Part shown: piece after piece, positions 7,576 through 16,691 of the stretch
How the letters are laid out: every line of letters starts with the position of its first letter
Numbering within the stretch: position 1 is the stretch's first letter
Assembly (NCBI GenBank): GCA_026692865.1
Contig: JAPLNI010000058.1
Span: forward strand, 295,746 to 359,745
Origin: Planctomycetota bacterium
GTDB taxonomy: Bacteria; Planctomycetota; Planctomycetia; Pirellulales; Pirellulaceae
Reading direction: 5' to 3'
DNA: 64,000 nt
The notes under the pieces: model-generated
What the model saw: the letters and a program-made list of their open reading frames with translations, nothing else
Database searches by the model: none
What the model was told of the DNA's origin: nothing
Translations under genes and position numbers: made by a program

Positions 7576-9675
7576 TTAGTCTTTCAAGCCGCGACGGACT
7601 AGCAGGGCGTCTACCGTTGGTTCGGCTCCGCTAAAGTCTTTGTACTGAAGCATCATTTCTCGCGTTCCACCTTTAGAGAGTATTGTTTTGCGATAGCGAT
7701 CACCATTCTCGCGTGTCAAACCTCCTTTGTCTCGCATCTTCGCAAAAGCGTCTGCTGCGAGCACTTCGCTCCATAGATATGCGTAATAGCCAGCCGAATA
7801 TCCTCCGGACCAAACGTGTGCGAAGTAAGCGGTCTTATATCTCGGTGGTACTGGACCGTAGTCAACGCCCATGTCATGAAGAGCGGAGGCTTCGAATTGC
7901 TCAACATCGCTTGGGATTTCGTCGGGGCGTAGCGAGTGCCACTGCAAATCCAGCAGCGCAGCCGAAAGATACTCGAGCGTATCAAAACCTTTGTTGAATT
8001 TGTTTGCTGCGATGCTCTTTTCAAGTAAGGGCAAAGGAATCGGTTCGCCAGTTTTGTAATGCTTCGCATAATTCTTCAAAACGATTGGATCGATCGCCCA
8101 GTCCTCATGAAACGTCGATGGAAATTCGACAAAGTCACGCGGTGTGTTTGTCCCCGAGAGCGTTGGATACTCTACATCCGAAAACAATCCGTGAACGCCG
8201 TGCCCAAGCTCGTGAAACATGGTCATTACATGGTCGAGCGTCAGGAGTGTCGGTTCGCCATCTGCAGGACGAGGAATGTTCATCACGTTCAGGATAACGG
8301 GCTTTTGATTTAGCAGACGCGATTGCGATAAATAAGCGTCCATCCATGCACCCCCACGCTTCGAATCGCGTTGATAGTAGTCTGCATAAAACAAACCAAG
8401 AACTTTTCCGTCACCATCCAAGACGTCGAAGACTCGTACCGTTGGATGGTAAACCGGAAGATCCGTTCGCTCCTTGAAGCTAACTCCGTATAGCTGATTC
8501 ATGGTGAAGAAAACGCCGTTTTTCAAGACGCTGTCAATCTCAAAGTAGGGCTTCACTAAGTTCTCGTCGATGTCGTACTTTTCTTCTCGAACACGTTCAG
8601 CGTAGTACTCCCAATCCCAAGGCATCACCTCGTCGTTGATGCCATCTTTCTTCATGGCGGCTTCGATATCTTTTGCTTCAATCATCGCTTTATCGACAAC
8701 CTGTGGAGCTAAATTTTGGAGCATTTTTAGAGCGGCTTCGGGGTTCGCGGCCATTTGATTTTCAAGTGTAAAGGCCGCATGGCTTTTGTAACCAAGCAGT
8801 TGTGCACGTTGTGCTCGCAGTTGTGCGAGCTTCAACACCAATGGACGATTATCAATCCCAGCCGTACCGTTAACCGATTGCCCAAGCCCGCGATAAGCAG
8901 AAGCTTCCCAAACGCGTTGCCGAAGAGCACGATCCTTGAGCGACGACAGCACAGGTTGACGAGTCGTGTTCGTGATTGGAAGGAGGAACTTTCCAGCCGC
9001 CCCTTTCGCTGTCGCTGCTTCTGCTGCAGCTTTGACTTCGGCTTCGGATAGTCCGGCCAGGTCATCACGAGAAGCAACCAAAACGGCCCGCTCCTTGGTA
9101 ATCGCCAATAGATTATTTTGGAATTGCGTGGTGAGCGAGGAGAGCTCTTCATTGATCGCACGAATCTTCGTTTGGTCCGCACTTGAGAGTCTTGCACCCG
9201 CTCGTAAGAACGACTCGTAGTGTTCCTTAAGCAAACGCCCCTGCTCTTCGTTCAGCCCTAGAGAATCTTTCTTTTTCCACAATGTCTCGACGCGTTGAAA
9301 GAGTTTCGGATTCAGTAAAATATTGTCCGAATGCGTCGCGAGCATAGGAGCAATTTTCTCTTCAAGTTCCTGGATTTGATCATCTGAGTTTGCAGAAGCC
9401 AAATTAAAAAATATCGCTCCAGTCCGCTCTAGAATCTCGCCGGACTTTTCCATCGCGACGAGTGTATTATCAAACGTTGGCTCCGAAGTAAGATTTGCGA
9501 TTGCCTCGGATTCGTCGATTTGTTGCTTCATGCCGGCTTCAAAAGCGGGCATGAAGTGCTCATGTCGGATTTTCGAAAAATCAGGAGCTCCTAATGGGAG
9601 AGGACTTGTAACCAAAAGCGGATTATCGTTAGCCATAAAACAAAATGTAGAAGCGAGTAACAGGTGGTAAAGCAT
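7576..9675 (-). CDS. M3-family zinc metallopeptidase (Dcp/oligopeptidase A-like)
   Basis: 699 residues from ATG 9675. The open frame extends to 9906 but would overlap the divergent VWA gene, and a GGGGA site lies about ten bases before 9675. An alternative ATG at 9636 has no visible site. The mature region starts NPLL...LPFGAPDF-like as in peptidyl-dipeptidase Dcp. The M3 zinc motif HELGH is at about residues 488-492, with the downstream third ligand region (EFPSTFHEDW) and the family C-terminal GGYSAGYYAYLWSEVLAADAF block. The first 14 residues are hydrophobic and may be a short export signal. It cleaves short peptides, either periplasmic or cytosolic depending on that signal. Confidence 0.92.
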   Translation of the reverse strand: MLYHLLLASTFCFMANDNPLLVTSPLPLGAPDFSKIRHEHFMPAFEAGMKQQIDESEAIANLTSEPTFDNTLVAMEKSGEILERTGAIFFNLASANSDDQIQELEEKIAPMLATHSDNILLNPKLFQRVETLWKKKDSLGLNEEQGRLLKEHYESFLRAGARLSSADQTKIRAINEELSSLTTQFQNNLLAITKERAVLVASRDDLAGLSEAEVKAAAEAATAKGAAGKFLLPITNTTRQPVLSSLKDRALRQRVWEASAYRGLGQSVNGTAGIDNRPLVLKLAQLRAQRAQLLGYKSHAAFTLENQMAANPEAALKMLQNLAPQVVDKAMIEAKDIEAAMKKDGINDEVMPWDWEYYAERVREEKYDIDENLVKPYFEIDSVLKNGVFFTMNQLYGVSFKERTDLPVYHPTVRVFDVLDGDGKVLGLFYADYYQRDSKRGGAWMDAYLSQSRLLNQKPVILNVMNIPRPADGEPTLLTLDHVMTMFHELGHGVHGLFSDVEYPTLSGTNTPRDFVEFPSTFHEDWAIDPIVLKNYAKHYKTGEPIPLPLLEKSIAANKFNKGFDTLEYLSAALLDLQWHSLRPDEIPSDVEQFEASALHDMGVDYGPVPPRYKTAYFAHVWSGGYSAGYYAYLWSEVLAADAFAKMRDKGGLTRENGDRYRKTILSKGGTREMMLQYKDFSGAEPTVDALLVRRGLKD

Positions 9676-9838
9676 AGGTAGCTGTCCCCAGTCGAAAAGG
9701 AACGAATTTGAACAAGTGGCAATCTCTCGAGATCCCAACAACCGAATTGTAACGAATTGTCGCGTTCTGAGTTGCCGCCTCGCGTACAATGCGTTGCCAG
9801 AAATGTGCATGAATGTTCCAAGCGGATGGTAGAGGACT

Positions 9839-11632
9839 ATGAGCAACCGAGAGATTCCAAACGACGACTCACACCCAAGTGAATTCACCGACGCGGCTGC
9901 CAACAAACGCGCTCCAAAGGCCGCACTCGCAGCGTCGAAGCGGACACTCGGCGGCGTTGTCCATACCTATCAGAAGTTCAATCCAGTTGACTTCCCCAGC
10001 CCAACAGCCCCGCCGCCAGATCTGCTCAGCGGCGCCTTCGATTATGCGATGGCCTATGGCAGCCAACGCGAACTGACCGAAGAAGAACTTGCCCGAGCCG
10101 TTCGCTTGGACCCAAGCCAGATTGCTGGATTGGGGCCAAGTATTGATATGCTTCGAGCCATGCTGGAAGAGCGAAAGCGTAAGATTCTTGAAAAACATGA
10201 AACGGATTCGGTGCAAAAGAAAGCCAACAACCGATTCGAACAAAGTACAAAACAAGCGAACCCACCAGCCAAACTGAAAGCAGATTTTAATGTCGCAGTG
10301 AAGCACCAACAAATCTATCTTCTCGAACGATTGTGGTATCGAGCCGAAGATGACAACGGGCCATTTGCGGGCCAGCTAATGAAGGTGATGGAGTCGCTTG
10401 GTGACAAGTACCAGATCGATGAGCTTGCAAGTAAGTACGCGTTCTACGGTCATGAACGCATGTCGATTCCCGAGGCGATCGAGATCAAAAAGGAACTCGA
10501 GAAGATCGATGAACTTTTGAAGCAACTGGAAGAAGCGGCAAAGACTGCTCAAATTGGCTTGATCGATATGGAAGCACTTGCCGAGTTCGCAGCACCTCAA
10601 GACATGGAGCAGCTCGAAGAAATTCGTCGACAAGTCGAAAACTTGGTTCGTGAAGCGGCCGAACGCCAAGGGTTAGATAAGACAGAAAAAGGGGGATACC
10701 GGCTGACCCCAAAAGCATTCAAAACATTCCAAGCGAGACTACTCGAGAGAATCTTTAGTGGCCTCCAGGCAGGTCGAAGCGGGAGGCACTCGGGACGGAT
10801 CGTAGGCGAAGGAAGTGTCGAGCTACCAACCACGAAGGCCTACGAGTTTGGAGATTCCTTGGCAAATTTGGATGTCACCCAGTCTGTTATCAACGCAATG
10901 ATCAAACGACCAGACGACAAGGAAGTTCGACTACGAAGCGATGACTTGGAAATCTTTCGTACACGGAATAGCCCCAAGTGTGCCACTTGCGTCATCATGG
11001 ACATGAGTGGTTCGATGCGATACGACGGGCAGTACATGAATGTCAAGCGAATGGCGCTCGCGCTGCAAGGTTTAATTACTTCTGAATATCCTGGTGACTT
11101 CCTTCGCTTCATCGAGATGTTCACGTTTGCCAAGCTTCGTACAGCAGGCGAGATTATCGATTTAATGCCTAAGCCTGTCACGATCCACGACCCTTGGGTA
11201 CGCTTGAAATGTGACATGAGTAGTGACGAAGTATCCGAACATCAAATTCACCCACACTTCACAAATATTCAGCACGCTCTAAGACTTGCACGTCAAAATC
11301 TTGCGACTTGCGACACACCGAACAAGCAGATTGTGTTGATAACTGACGGGTTACCCACTGCGCACTTCGAAGACGAAATGCTTTATATGCTCTATCCCCC
11401 AGATCCGCGAACCGAGCAGGCAACGATGCGAGAAGGAAGAATGGCTGCAAAGGAAGGGATCGTCATCAATATGTTTCTCGTGCCAAGTTGGTCGCAGTCG
11501 GAAGAAGACATCCGTTTCGCTCATCGACTAGCAGAAACCACAAAAGGCCGAGTCTTTTTCACGGCAGGCAATGATCTCGATCGCTTCGTCGTATGGGATT
11601 ATGTCAACAAGAAGCGCGAGATCATTGGTTAG
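9839..11632 (+). CDS. VWA-domain protein (CoxE/MoxR-partner type)
   Basis: 597 residues with no signal peptide. The N-terminal 80 residues are low-complexity and proline-rich. A helical, charged middle (about 100-300) has probable coiled-coil stretches rich in E and K. The C-terminal von Willebrand A domain starts near 380 and has an intact metal-ion-dependent adhesion site, DMSGSM at about 388-393, and a downstream ITDGLPT. This layout resembles the VWA proteins that work with MoxR or magnesium-chelatase-like AAA ATPases in metal or cofactor insertion and complex assembly. No AAA partner is encoded nearby. The start is supported by GAGG five bases before ATG. Confidence 0.8.
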   Translation: MSNREIPNDDSHPSEFTDAAANKRAPKAALAASKRTLGGVVHTYQKFNPVDFPSPTAPPPDLLSGAFDYAMAYGSQRELTEEELARAVRLDPSQIAGLGPSIDMLRAMLEERKRKILEKHETDSVQKKANNRFEQSTKQANPPAKLKADFNVAVKHQQIYLLERLWYRAEDDNGPFAGQLMKVMESLGDKYQIDELASKYAFYGHERMSIPEAIEIKKELEKIDELLKQLEEAAKTAQIGLIDMEALAEFAAPQDMEQLEEIRRQVENLVREAAERQGLDKTEKGGYRLTPKAFKTFQARLLERIFSGLQAGRSGRHSGRIVGEGSVELPTTKAYEFGDSLANLDVTQSVINAMIKRPDDKEVRLRSDDLEIFRTRNSPKCATCVIMDMSGSMRYDGQYMNVKRMALALQGLITSEYPGDFLRFIEMFTFAKLRTAGEIIDLMPKPVTIHDPWVRLKCDMSSDEVSEHQIHPHFTNIQHALRLARQNLATCDTPNKQIVLITDGLPTAHFEDEMLYMLYPPDPRTEQATMREGRMAAKEGIVINMFLVPSWSQSEEDIRFAHRLAETTKGRVFFTAGNDLDRFVVWDYVNKKREIIG

Positions 11633-11673
11633 AGCGGCTAAACAGCAATGTTCTTGTGAATAATTCGGACTTT

Positions 11674-12510
11674 TTATCCAAGAGCTTTGCTTCGTGCAGT
11701 GGCTGCTAGAATGGCATCGATGATGGCTGATCGGATACCGCGTTGCTCAAGGACCGCGAGGGCTGCGATGGTCGTGCCTGCTGGGCTGGTGACTTGGTCT
11801 TTGAGGACCGCGGGATGTTGTCCTGTTTCTTGAACCATCTTGGCGGTGCCTAAGACAGTTTGCACGGCTAGTTGAGTTGCAACCTCTCTCGATAGCCCTG
11901 CCGCTACGCCTCCATCTGCCATAGCCTCGATGATCAAAAGCACATACGCCGGACCAGAACCCGAAAGACCTGTCACGGCGTGAAGTAATGAATCACTAAC
12001 ATGAACAACTGAGCCGACGCTTTTGAGAAACTGTTCGGACCATTGCCGATCGGTATCGTTTACGTCGCGACCACATGTCATTCCACTCGCTCCTGCAAGA
12101 ACTTGTGCAGGCGTATTGGGCATGACGCGGATGATCGCATGCGTTCCGAACCACTCTGAAAGTTGTGATAGGGAGATCCCAGCAGCGATCGATATCAAGC
12201 AGTGGTCACCATGGACTAGCGTCTTAAGTGAACCAGCAATCTCTCGTAAGATCTGTGGCTTTACCGAGAGGATTATCCGGTCACAAACGGGAAACAGCTC
12301 GTTGCCCGATGAGACGATGGTGCAACCTGGAAAAGCTTCGGCGAGTTTCCACTGTTGAGCCGCAGAAGGCTCACAAAACATGAGGCCGCTTGCGTTGGTT
12401 AGCTCGCTGGCGAGGGCTCCTTTTGCGAGTGCCGTCGCCATCTGTCCACCGCCAAGGAATCCGAGTTTTTTTGAAGGCATCGATGTGGGCAGAGATGGCG
12501 TGGTTGTCAT
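11674..12510 (-). CDS. proC: Pyrroline-5-carboxylate reductase
   Basis: 278 residues. The N-terminal NAD(P)-binding motif GFLGGGQMATAL is at 17-28, ILSVKPQ follows, VMPNTPA is in the middle, and the P5CR signature GLSGSGPAYVLLIIEAMADGGVAAGL starts near 178, followed by TSPAGTT. The enzyme reduces 1-pyrroline-5-carboxylate to proline in the cytosol. No proA or proB is nearby. The ten residues before the second Met (12480) are not part of the fold, so the start could be at either ATG; neither has a clear ribosome-binding site. It converges on the VWA gene. Confidence 0.96.
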   Translation of the reverse strand: MTTTPSLPTSMPSKKLGFLGGGQMATALAKGALASELTNASGLMFCEPSAAQQWKLAEAFPGCTIVSSGNELFPVCDRIILSVKPQILREIAGSLKTLVHGDHCLISIAAGISLSQLSEWFGTHAIIRVMPNTPAQVLAGASGMTCGRDVNDTDRQWSEQFLKSVGSVVHVSDSLLHAVTGLSGSGPAYVLLIIEAMADGGVAAGLSREVATQLAVQTVLGTAKMVQETGQHPAVLKDQVTSPAGTTIAALAVLEQRGIRSAIIDAILAATARSKALG

Positions 12511-12559
12511 AAATTTTATTCGAACTGTAAAAATGGCGAAGCGGATCTGAAACCGATGC

Positions 12560-12579
12560 CTGAATTCTTACGAATTCAG
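12560..12579 (-). repeat. Dispersed palindrome family 1, copy A
   Basis: CTGAATTC and GAATTCAG form an 8-bp perfect inverted repeat around TTAC. The loop gives orientation; this copy reads minus. Other copies are at 27746, 29096 and 36416. It lies between divergent proC and the permease gene. Confidence 0.8.
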
Positions 12580-12767
12580 CTATTCCAAATTTTGTTTGGG
12601 AAAAACACTAATTGTGGTCAGTAGAAGATATCGGCTATATGCCACCTCTAGAAGCATCCCCGATCGCTTAGGACTTGATTATAATCGGTCGTTCTCCCTC
12701 TCCATCCAGGTACTTCAATCATCAACTGTAAATTTGCGTAAGCTGAGTAAGAACGGAATGGGTTGGT

Positions 12768-14279
12768 ATGGCTGCTGTTGCTGAACAAATGGGAATTGTC
12801 GAGATTTTGCCGGAAAGTATAGCTAGTTCGCCGTATTCAAGTCCTGATATGGCTCCGGTTCCATTGGCCGAGAGGCGTTGGGGCACCAAAGACATGGCGG
12901 TTCTTTGGATTTCTATGTCGGCCTGTATCCCGACCTACACGCTTGCGTCAAGCATGATCGACCAAGGAATGAATTGGTCCCAAGCGGTCCTGACGATTCT
13001 GCTTGGCAACATCATCGTTTTGATTCCGATGATCCTGAATGCTCACGCTGGAACCAAGTACGGAATCTCATTTCCCATCTACTGCAGAAGCTCGTTTGGA
13101 ATCGTTGGAGCAAACGTTCCTGCGGTCCTTCGAGCGTTGGTCGCTTGTGGTTGGTTTGGGATTCAAACGTGGATTGGTGGAGCTGCAATTTTTTCTATTC
13201 TGGCAATCATGATTCCGTCGGTGATCAACTCCGCCGCCATAACGGGACTTGGGATCAGTGGCTCACAATTAGGATGCTTTCTGTTTTTTTGGCTACTCAA
13301 CATGATAGTGATTTTTCGTGGCGTTGATTCCATTCGTCTGCTTCTGAACATCAAGGCACCGTTACTTATACTGTTGGGGATCTTGTTTTTGGGATGGGCA
13401 TATTTCGCAGCAGATGGATTCGGGCCGATGCTCGCAAAGCCATCGGAGTTTATTGAGGGGGGACCACAAGCAGGAAAATTCTGGAGCGTGTTCTTTCCGG
13501 CGTTGACTGCTAACGTGGGTTTTTGGGCTACGTTATCGTTGAACATTCCCGACTTTAGCCGATACGCAACGTCGCAGCGTGCGCAGGCACTCGGACAAGC
13601 TCTTGGGCTACCGACAACGATGGCTTTCTTTTCATTTATCGGAGTTGCTATTACTAGCGCAACGGTCGTTATCTTTGGGAAAACGATCTGGGATCCGGTA
13701 GAAGTGCTCAGCCGCTTTCAGAATCCATACATACTTGTGTTTGCTATGCTTTCGCTTTGCATCGCGACACTCGCAACCAACATCGCAGCCAATGTAGTCA
13801 GCCCAGCAAACGATTTCGCTCATTTGTGGCCCTCGAAGATTTCCTTCCGGACAGGTGGACTGATCACCGGATTCATCGGGATCTTGATCCAACCCTGGAG
13901 GCTTGTCGCCGATCCCAGTGGTTATATTTACACGTGGTTGATCGCCTATTCCGCTTTGCTTGGAGCGATCGGCGGAATCTTGATCGCGGACTATTATCTG
14001 ATTCGACGGACAAACTTAAACTTGGCCGAACTCTATCAACCGAGCGGGCAATATTGGTATGGGACGGGCTGGAATTGGCGAGCGATGTTGGCATTGGTGC
14101 TTGGTATTCTTCCGTGCATACCAGGCTTTCTTGGAACGATAATGCCGACGATGACTATCGATCCGTTTTGGATGCAGCTCTATCACTATGCGTGGTTCAT
14201 CAGCTTCGCCATTGCGGCAGCCATTTACTCGGGGCTGATGTGGTCATTTCGCAAGTTGTTTGCAAACGGCAATCCCTAA
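12768..14279 (+). CDS. NCS1-family nucleobase:cation symporter
   Basis: 503 residues with about twelve hydrophobic segments. Family features are visible: a soluble N-terminus leading to PLAERRWGTKDMAVLW, then ACIPTYTLASSMIDQGMNW, the KYGISFPIYCRSSFG segment, GGAAIFSIL, and NIPDFSRYATSQRAQALGQALGLP. NCS1 carriers import purines, pyrimidines, hydantoins, allantoin or thiamine with Na+ or H+. The exact substrate is not readable, but a purine-pathway uraH at 4.7 kb makes a purine, urate or allantoin substrate possible. It is on its own transcript, about 260 bases from proC. A TATAAT lies at 12680-12685, without a good -35 partner. Confidence 0.9.
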   Translation: MAAVAEQMGIVEILPESIASSPYSSPDMAPVPLAERRWGTKDMAVLWISMSACIPTYTLASSMIDQGMNWSQAVLTILLGNIIVLIPMILNAHAGTKYGISFPIYCRSSFGIVGANVPAVLRALVACGWFGIQTWIGGAAIFSILAIMIPSVINSAAITGLGISGSQLGCFLFFWLLNMIVIFRGVDSIRLLLNIKAPLLILLGILFLGWAYFAADGFGPMLAKPSEFIEGGPQAGKFWSVFFPALTANVGFWATLSLNIPDFSRYATSQRAQALGQALGLPTTMAFFSFIGVAITSATVVIFGKTIWDPVEVLSRFQNPYILVFAMLSLCIATLATNIAANVVSPANDFAHLWPSKISFRTGGLITGFIGILIQPWRLVADPSGYIYTWLIAYSALLGAIGGILIADYYLIRRTNLNLAELYQPSGQYWYGTGWNWRAMLALVLGILPCIPGFLGTIMPTMTIDPFWMQLYHYAWFISFAIAAAIYSGLMWSFRKLFANGNP

Positions 14280-14472
14280 ACTTGTTGTGCGTCTACTCCT
14301 GGACGAATCCCCACCTACTTCATGTCATACTCAATTACGGTATGATTGAATTCGAGTTGTCGCTTTCGAATTGGTGTTTCCCGATGTCCACCGCGAACCT
14401 CTCTGTGCCCTCCGTGGCTCTGTGTTTCAGTCTTGTAGTAGATAACTTCCTCTCAATTCCCATGGTGACTTT
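14280..14472. other. Intergenic region with a stem and a 'CTCTGTG...CTCCGTGG' low-complexity stretch
   Basis: TCATAC and GTATGA at about 14323-14343 can form a short stem after the permease gene. The stretch near 14396-14430 (CCTCTCTGTGCCCTCCGTGG and following) resembles the tandem GACACGGA-type sequence at 46628-46712 in style. No gene was seen. Confidence 0.4.
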
Positions 14473-15717
14473 GTGTTGGAAAAATATTCGTTTGGCGTAG
14501 GTGATCGTTTTGGACATCAAGCGGCTGCACAGTTGCGTGCATTTCAGATGTTGGAGACAAACGGAGTCGTAGCGGTTCCCGTTTGGAATAAATCCAATCG
14601 CGAGCACACCTTTATCGGGTCTGAGCCCGCGTCAGTGTTAGCGGCCGCAGAACGAGCTGTCACGGACACCGGTTGGAAGCATCCTTGGCACGTCGATGCC
14701 GACCATATTCGCATTGACACGGTAGATCGCTTCATCGATTCCTCTGATTTCTTCACGATCGACGTTGCAAACTATATCGGAAAGCCCCCAAGCGATGCGG
14801 AACTGGCAGCGTTTCTCAGTCGACATCCAGAGCTCGCGGACCCGATAAGCATCCCCGGCATTTCCGAACCTATTCATATCTCTTGGGATTCTTTGCAAAC
14901 GATAGCTCGGCACTATTTGTCTGCGACACAAGAGGCAGGCCACGTTTACCGTCACATCGCACTACACCGTAAGGGACGTGAGTCGATCATTGAAGTCTCT
15001 ATCGACGAAACACCCTCACCACAAACGCCAGCTGAGTTGTTAGTAATCCTTGCCGCGCTTAGCGATCAAGACATTCCATTACAAACCATTGCGCCGAAGT
15101 TTACAGGACGCTTCAATAAGGGAGTCGATTATGTAGGTAGCGTTGTGGACTTCGCTCGTGAATTTGAGGACTGTATTGCCATTCTTAAATACGCCGTCGA
15201 CAAGTACGCCTTTCCTGGGAGCTTGAAACTGAGCGTTCACAGCGGGAGTGACAAGTTCAGCATCTATCCGATCATCGCTCGGCTTTTACGAAAGACAGAT
15301 GCGGGATTGCACGTAAAAACAGCCGGTACATCCTGGCTAGCAGAGATCATCGGTTTGTGCGAGGCGGGCGGGGATGGTCTCACCATTGTCCAGGAGATGT
15401 ATGCTGCTGCATTCCAAGACTGGGAGGCATTGTGCCTTCCTTACGCAGACGTCATCGACATCGATCCTTCGAAGCTCCCATCACCAGAAACAGTCAACAA
15501 AATCTCTGGTTCCGATTTCGCTTTGATGATGCAGCACGATCCTGCTTCACCGAATTTCAATACAAACGTTCGGCAACTTATGCACGTCTCGTTCAAGCTC
15601 GCCGCAAAAAAGGGAACACGCTATCTAGACCTCCTAACGCAACATTCAGATCGCGTTGGGCAAGAGGTGACCGACAATATCTACTACAAGCATCTCAAGC
15701 CGCTGTTTTTGCAGTAA
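14473..15717 (+). CDS. Tagaturonate epimerase family protein (UxaE-like)
   Basis: 414 residues from GTG 14473. An in-frame stop at 14443 limits the start, and GTG is the best candidate. The N-terminus YSFGVGDRFGHQAAAQLRAF and VPVWNKSNREH, followed by VDADHI, SSDFFTIDVA and KLSVHSGSDKFSIYP, is characteristic of the tagaturonate/fructuronate epimerase family, which converts tagaturonate and fructuronate in hexuronate catabolism. The His/Asp-rich DADH and HSGSDKF segments are probable metal and substrate sites. The enzyme fits a bacterium that degrades uronic-acid polysaccharides. No other uronate genes are adjacent, so the substrate is inferred from family resemblance only. Confidence 0.82.
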   Translation: MLEKYSFGVGDRFGHQAAAQLRAFQMLETNGVVAVPVWNKSNREHTFIGSEPASVLAAAERAVTDTGWKHPWHVDADHIRIDTVDRFIDSSDFFTIDVANYIGKPPSDAELAAFLSRHPELADPISIPGISEPIHISWDSLQTIARHYLSATQEAGHVYRHIALHRKGRESIIEVSIDETPSPQTPAELLVILAALSDQDIPLQTIAPKFTGRFNKGVDYVGSVVDFAREFEDCIAILKYAVDKYAFPGSLKLSVHSGSDKFSIYPIIARLLRKTDAGLHVKTAGTSWLAEIIGLCEAGGDGLTIVQEMYAAAFQDWEALCLPYADVIDIDPSKLPSPETVNKISGSDFALMMQHDPASPNFNTNVRQLMHVSFKLAAKKGTRYLDLLTQHSDRVGQEVTDNIYYKHLKPLFLQ

Positions 15718-15745
15718 TGAGGGAAGCTTTAAACCGAGCCAAGTA

Positions 15746-15770
15746 GAAATCGGCGATCGCCTCAGGCTCA
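15746..15770 (-). repeat. GAGCC-type dispersed intergenic repeat, copy 2 (short)
   Basis: On the minus strand this reads TGAGCCTGAGGCGATCGCCG and on, and differs at only three positions in 25 from 55037-55061. It lies just after the epimerase-family gene. Confidence 0.6.
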
Positions 15771-15960
15771 TGGGGATTTGTTTGAGATGTTTTTATTGGG
15801 GCACTCATTTATTTTGCATGGATATTCGGGGGAAAAGTTTGAATCGAGTACGCCGCCGCTGCGAGATAAGTCAAAATCGATTAAGATTTAACTAGTCGTT
15901 CAGTAGCTGCGGTACGATAACGCCGGTTCCATCCTCTTCCATTGCGAGCACCCCAATATT

Positions 15961-16650
15961 ATGTCTTGGCAATTGTCTTCGGCGACAGCGACACTCTCGA
16001 CGAACTTCTGGCGTGGGGTTTTAGATCTTGGGAATCCTCAAAACGGATTCTCGGTCGAGTCCGACAACGGTTTGAAATCGAATCTGTTTCCGATCTCACT
16101 CATGCAAGTGCCCGCGACTCCTCTGCTTAGTGAATGCTTTGTGCGGCAAGGAGATTTGATTGTCGTTTATCCTCAGCGTGAGGGCCGGCTTTTTTCGCTA
16201 CAGCTTGACTATCGAATTCTTCCAATTGAATCTCACATTAAGTCCACGCTTACGATAGCAGCAAACCCGTTAGAGAAAGGGCTGCTTGTCGAATTATGGA
16301 TCAGCCTTCAGACCTATCTTTTGGACACGCATCCAACGATCGAAATGGATCTGCATTTGAATCGAACGTCGGCTCCTCCTTCAACACACCCGATTGCGAT
16401 CCTGTCGGGAACATGTCCGCCATCTGGACTGCACGTAACTTACTTTGTCGATCCGCACGATCAACGTGACACAAAGTGGCGACACCATGACGTTCATCAT
16501 CGAGCGACATTTTTCGGACATTTCATGGAAAAGGGTGTCATTCGACGTGCAAGACTACGATGCCTGGTGACTCGTATGCCCGTTTGTTCTGACTTTATTG
16601 CGGATCAGTATCAACAGTTGATTGAAAGCCCGCTGCCTCTTACCGCCTAG
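15961..16650 (+). CDS. Unassigned protein upstream of the molybdopterin oxidoreductase
   Basis: 229 residues, no signal peptide and no membrane segment. I do not recognise the family. The protein looks like a mostly beta cytosolic protein: an N-terminal SWQLSSATATLS stretch, a central strand-rich region (LIVVYPQREGRLFSLQLDYRI), and a C-terminal basic part (HHRATFFGHFMEKGVIRRARLR). The HVTYFVDPHDQRD and DVHHRATFFGHFMEKG segments look conserved-type and are rich in His and Asp. The coding quality (codon choice, no competing frame) supports a real gene. It ends 41 bases before the molybdopterin enzyme on the same strand, so they may share a transcript. Confidence 0.7.
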   Translation: MSWQLSSATATLSTNFWRGVLDLGNPQNGFSVESDNGLKSNLFPISLMQVPATPLLSECFVRQGDLIVVYPQREGRLFSLQLDYRILPIESHIKSTLTIAANPLEKGLLVELWISLQTYLLDTHPTIEMDLHLNRTSAPPSTHPIAILSGTCPPSGLHVTYFVDPHDQRDTKWRHHDVHHRATFFGHFMEKGVIRRARLRCLVTRMPVCSDFIADQYQQLIESPLPLTA

Positions 16651-16691
16651 TATTTAAAACAGTTGTCCACGTAAGTTTGAAGGTGATTTTG

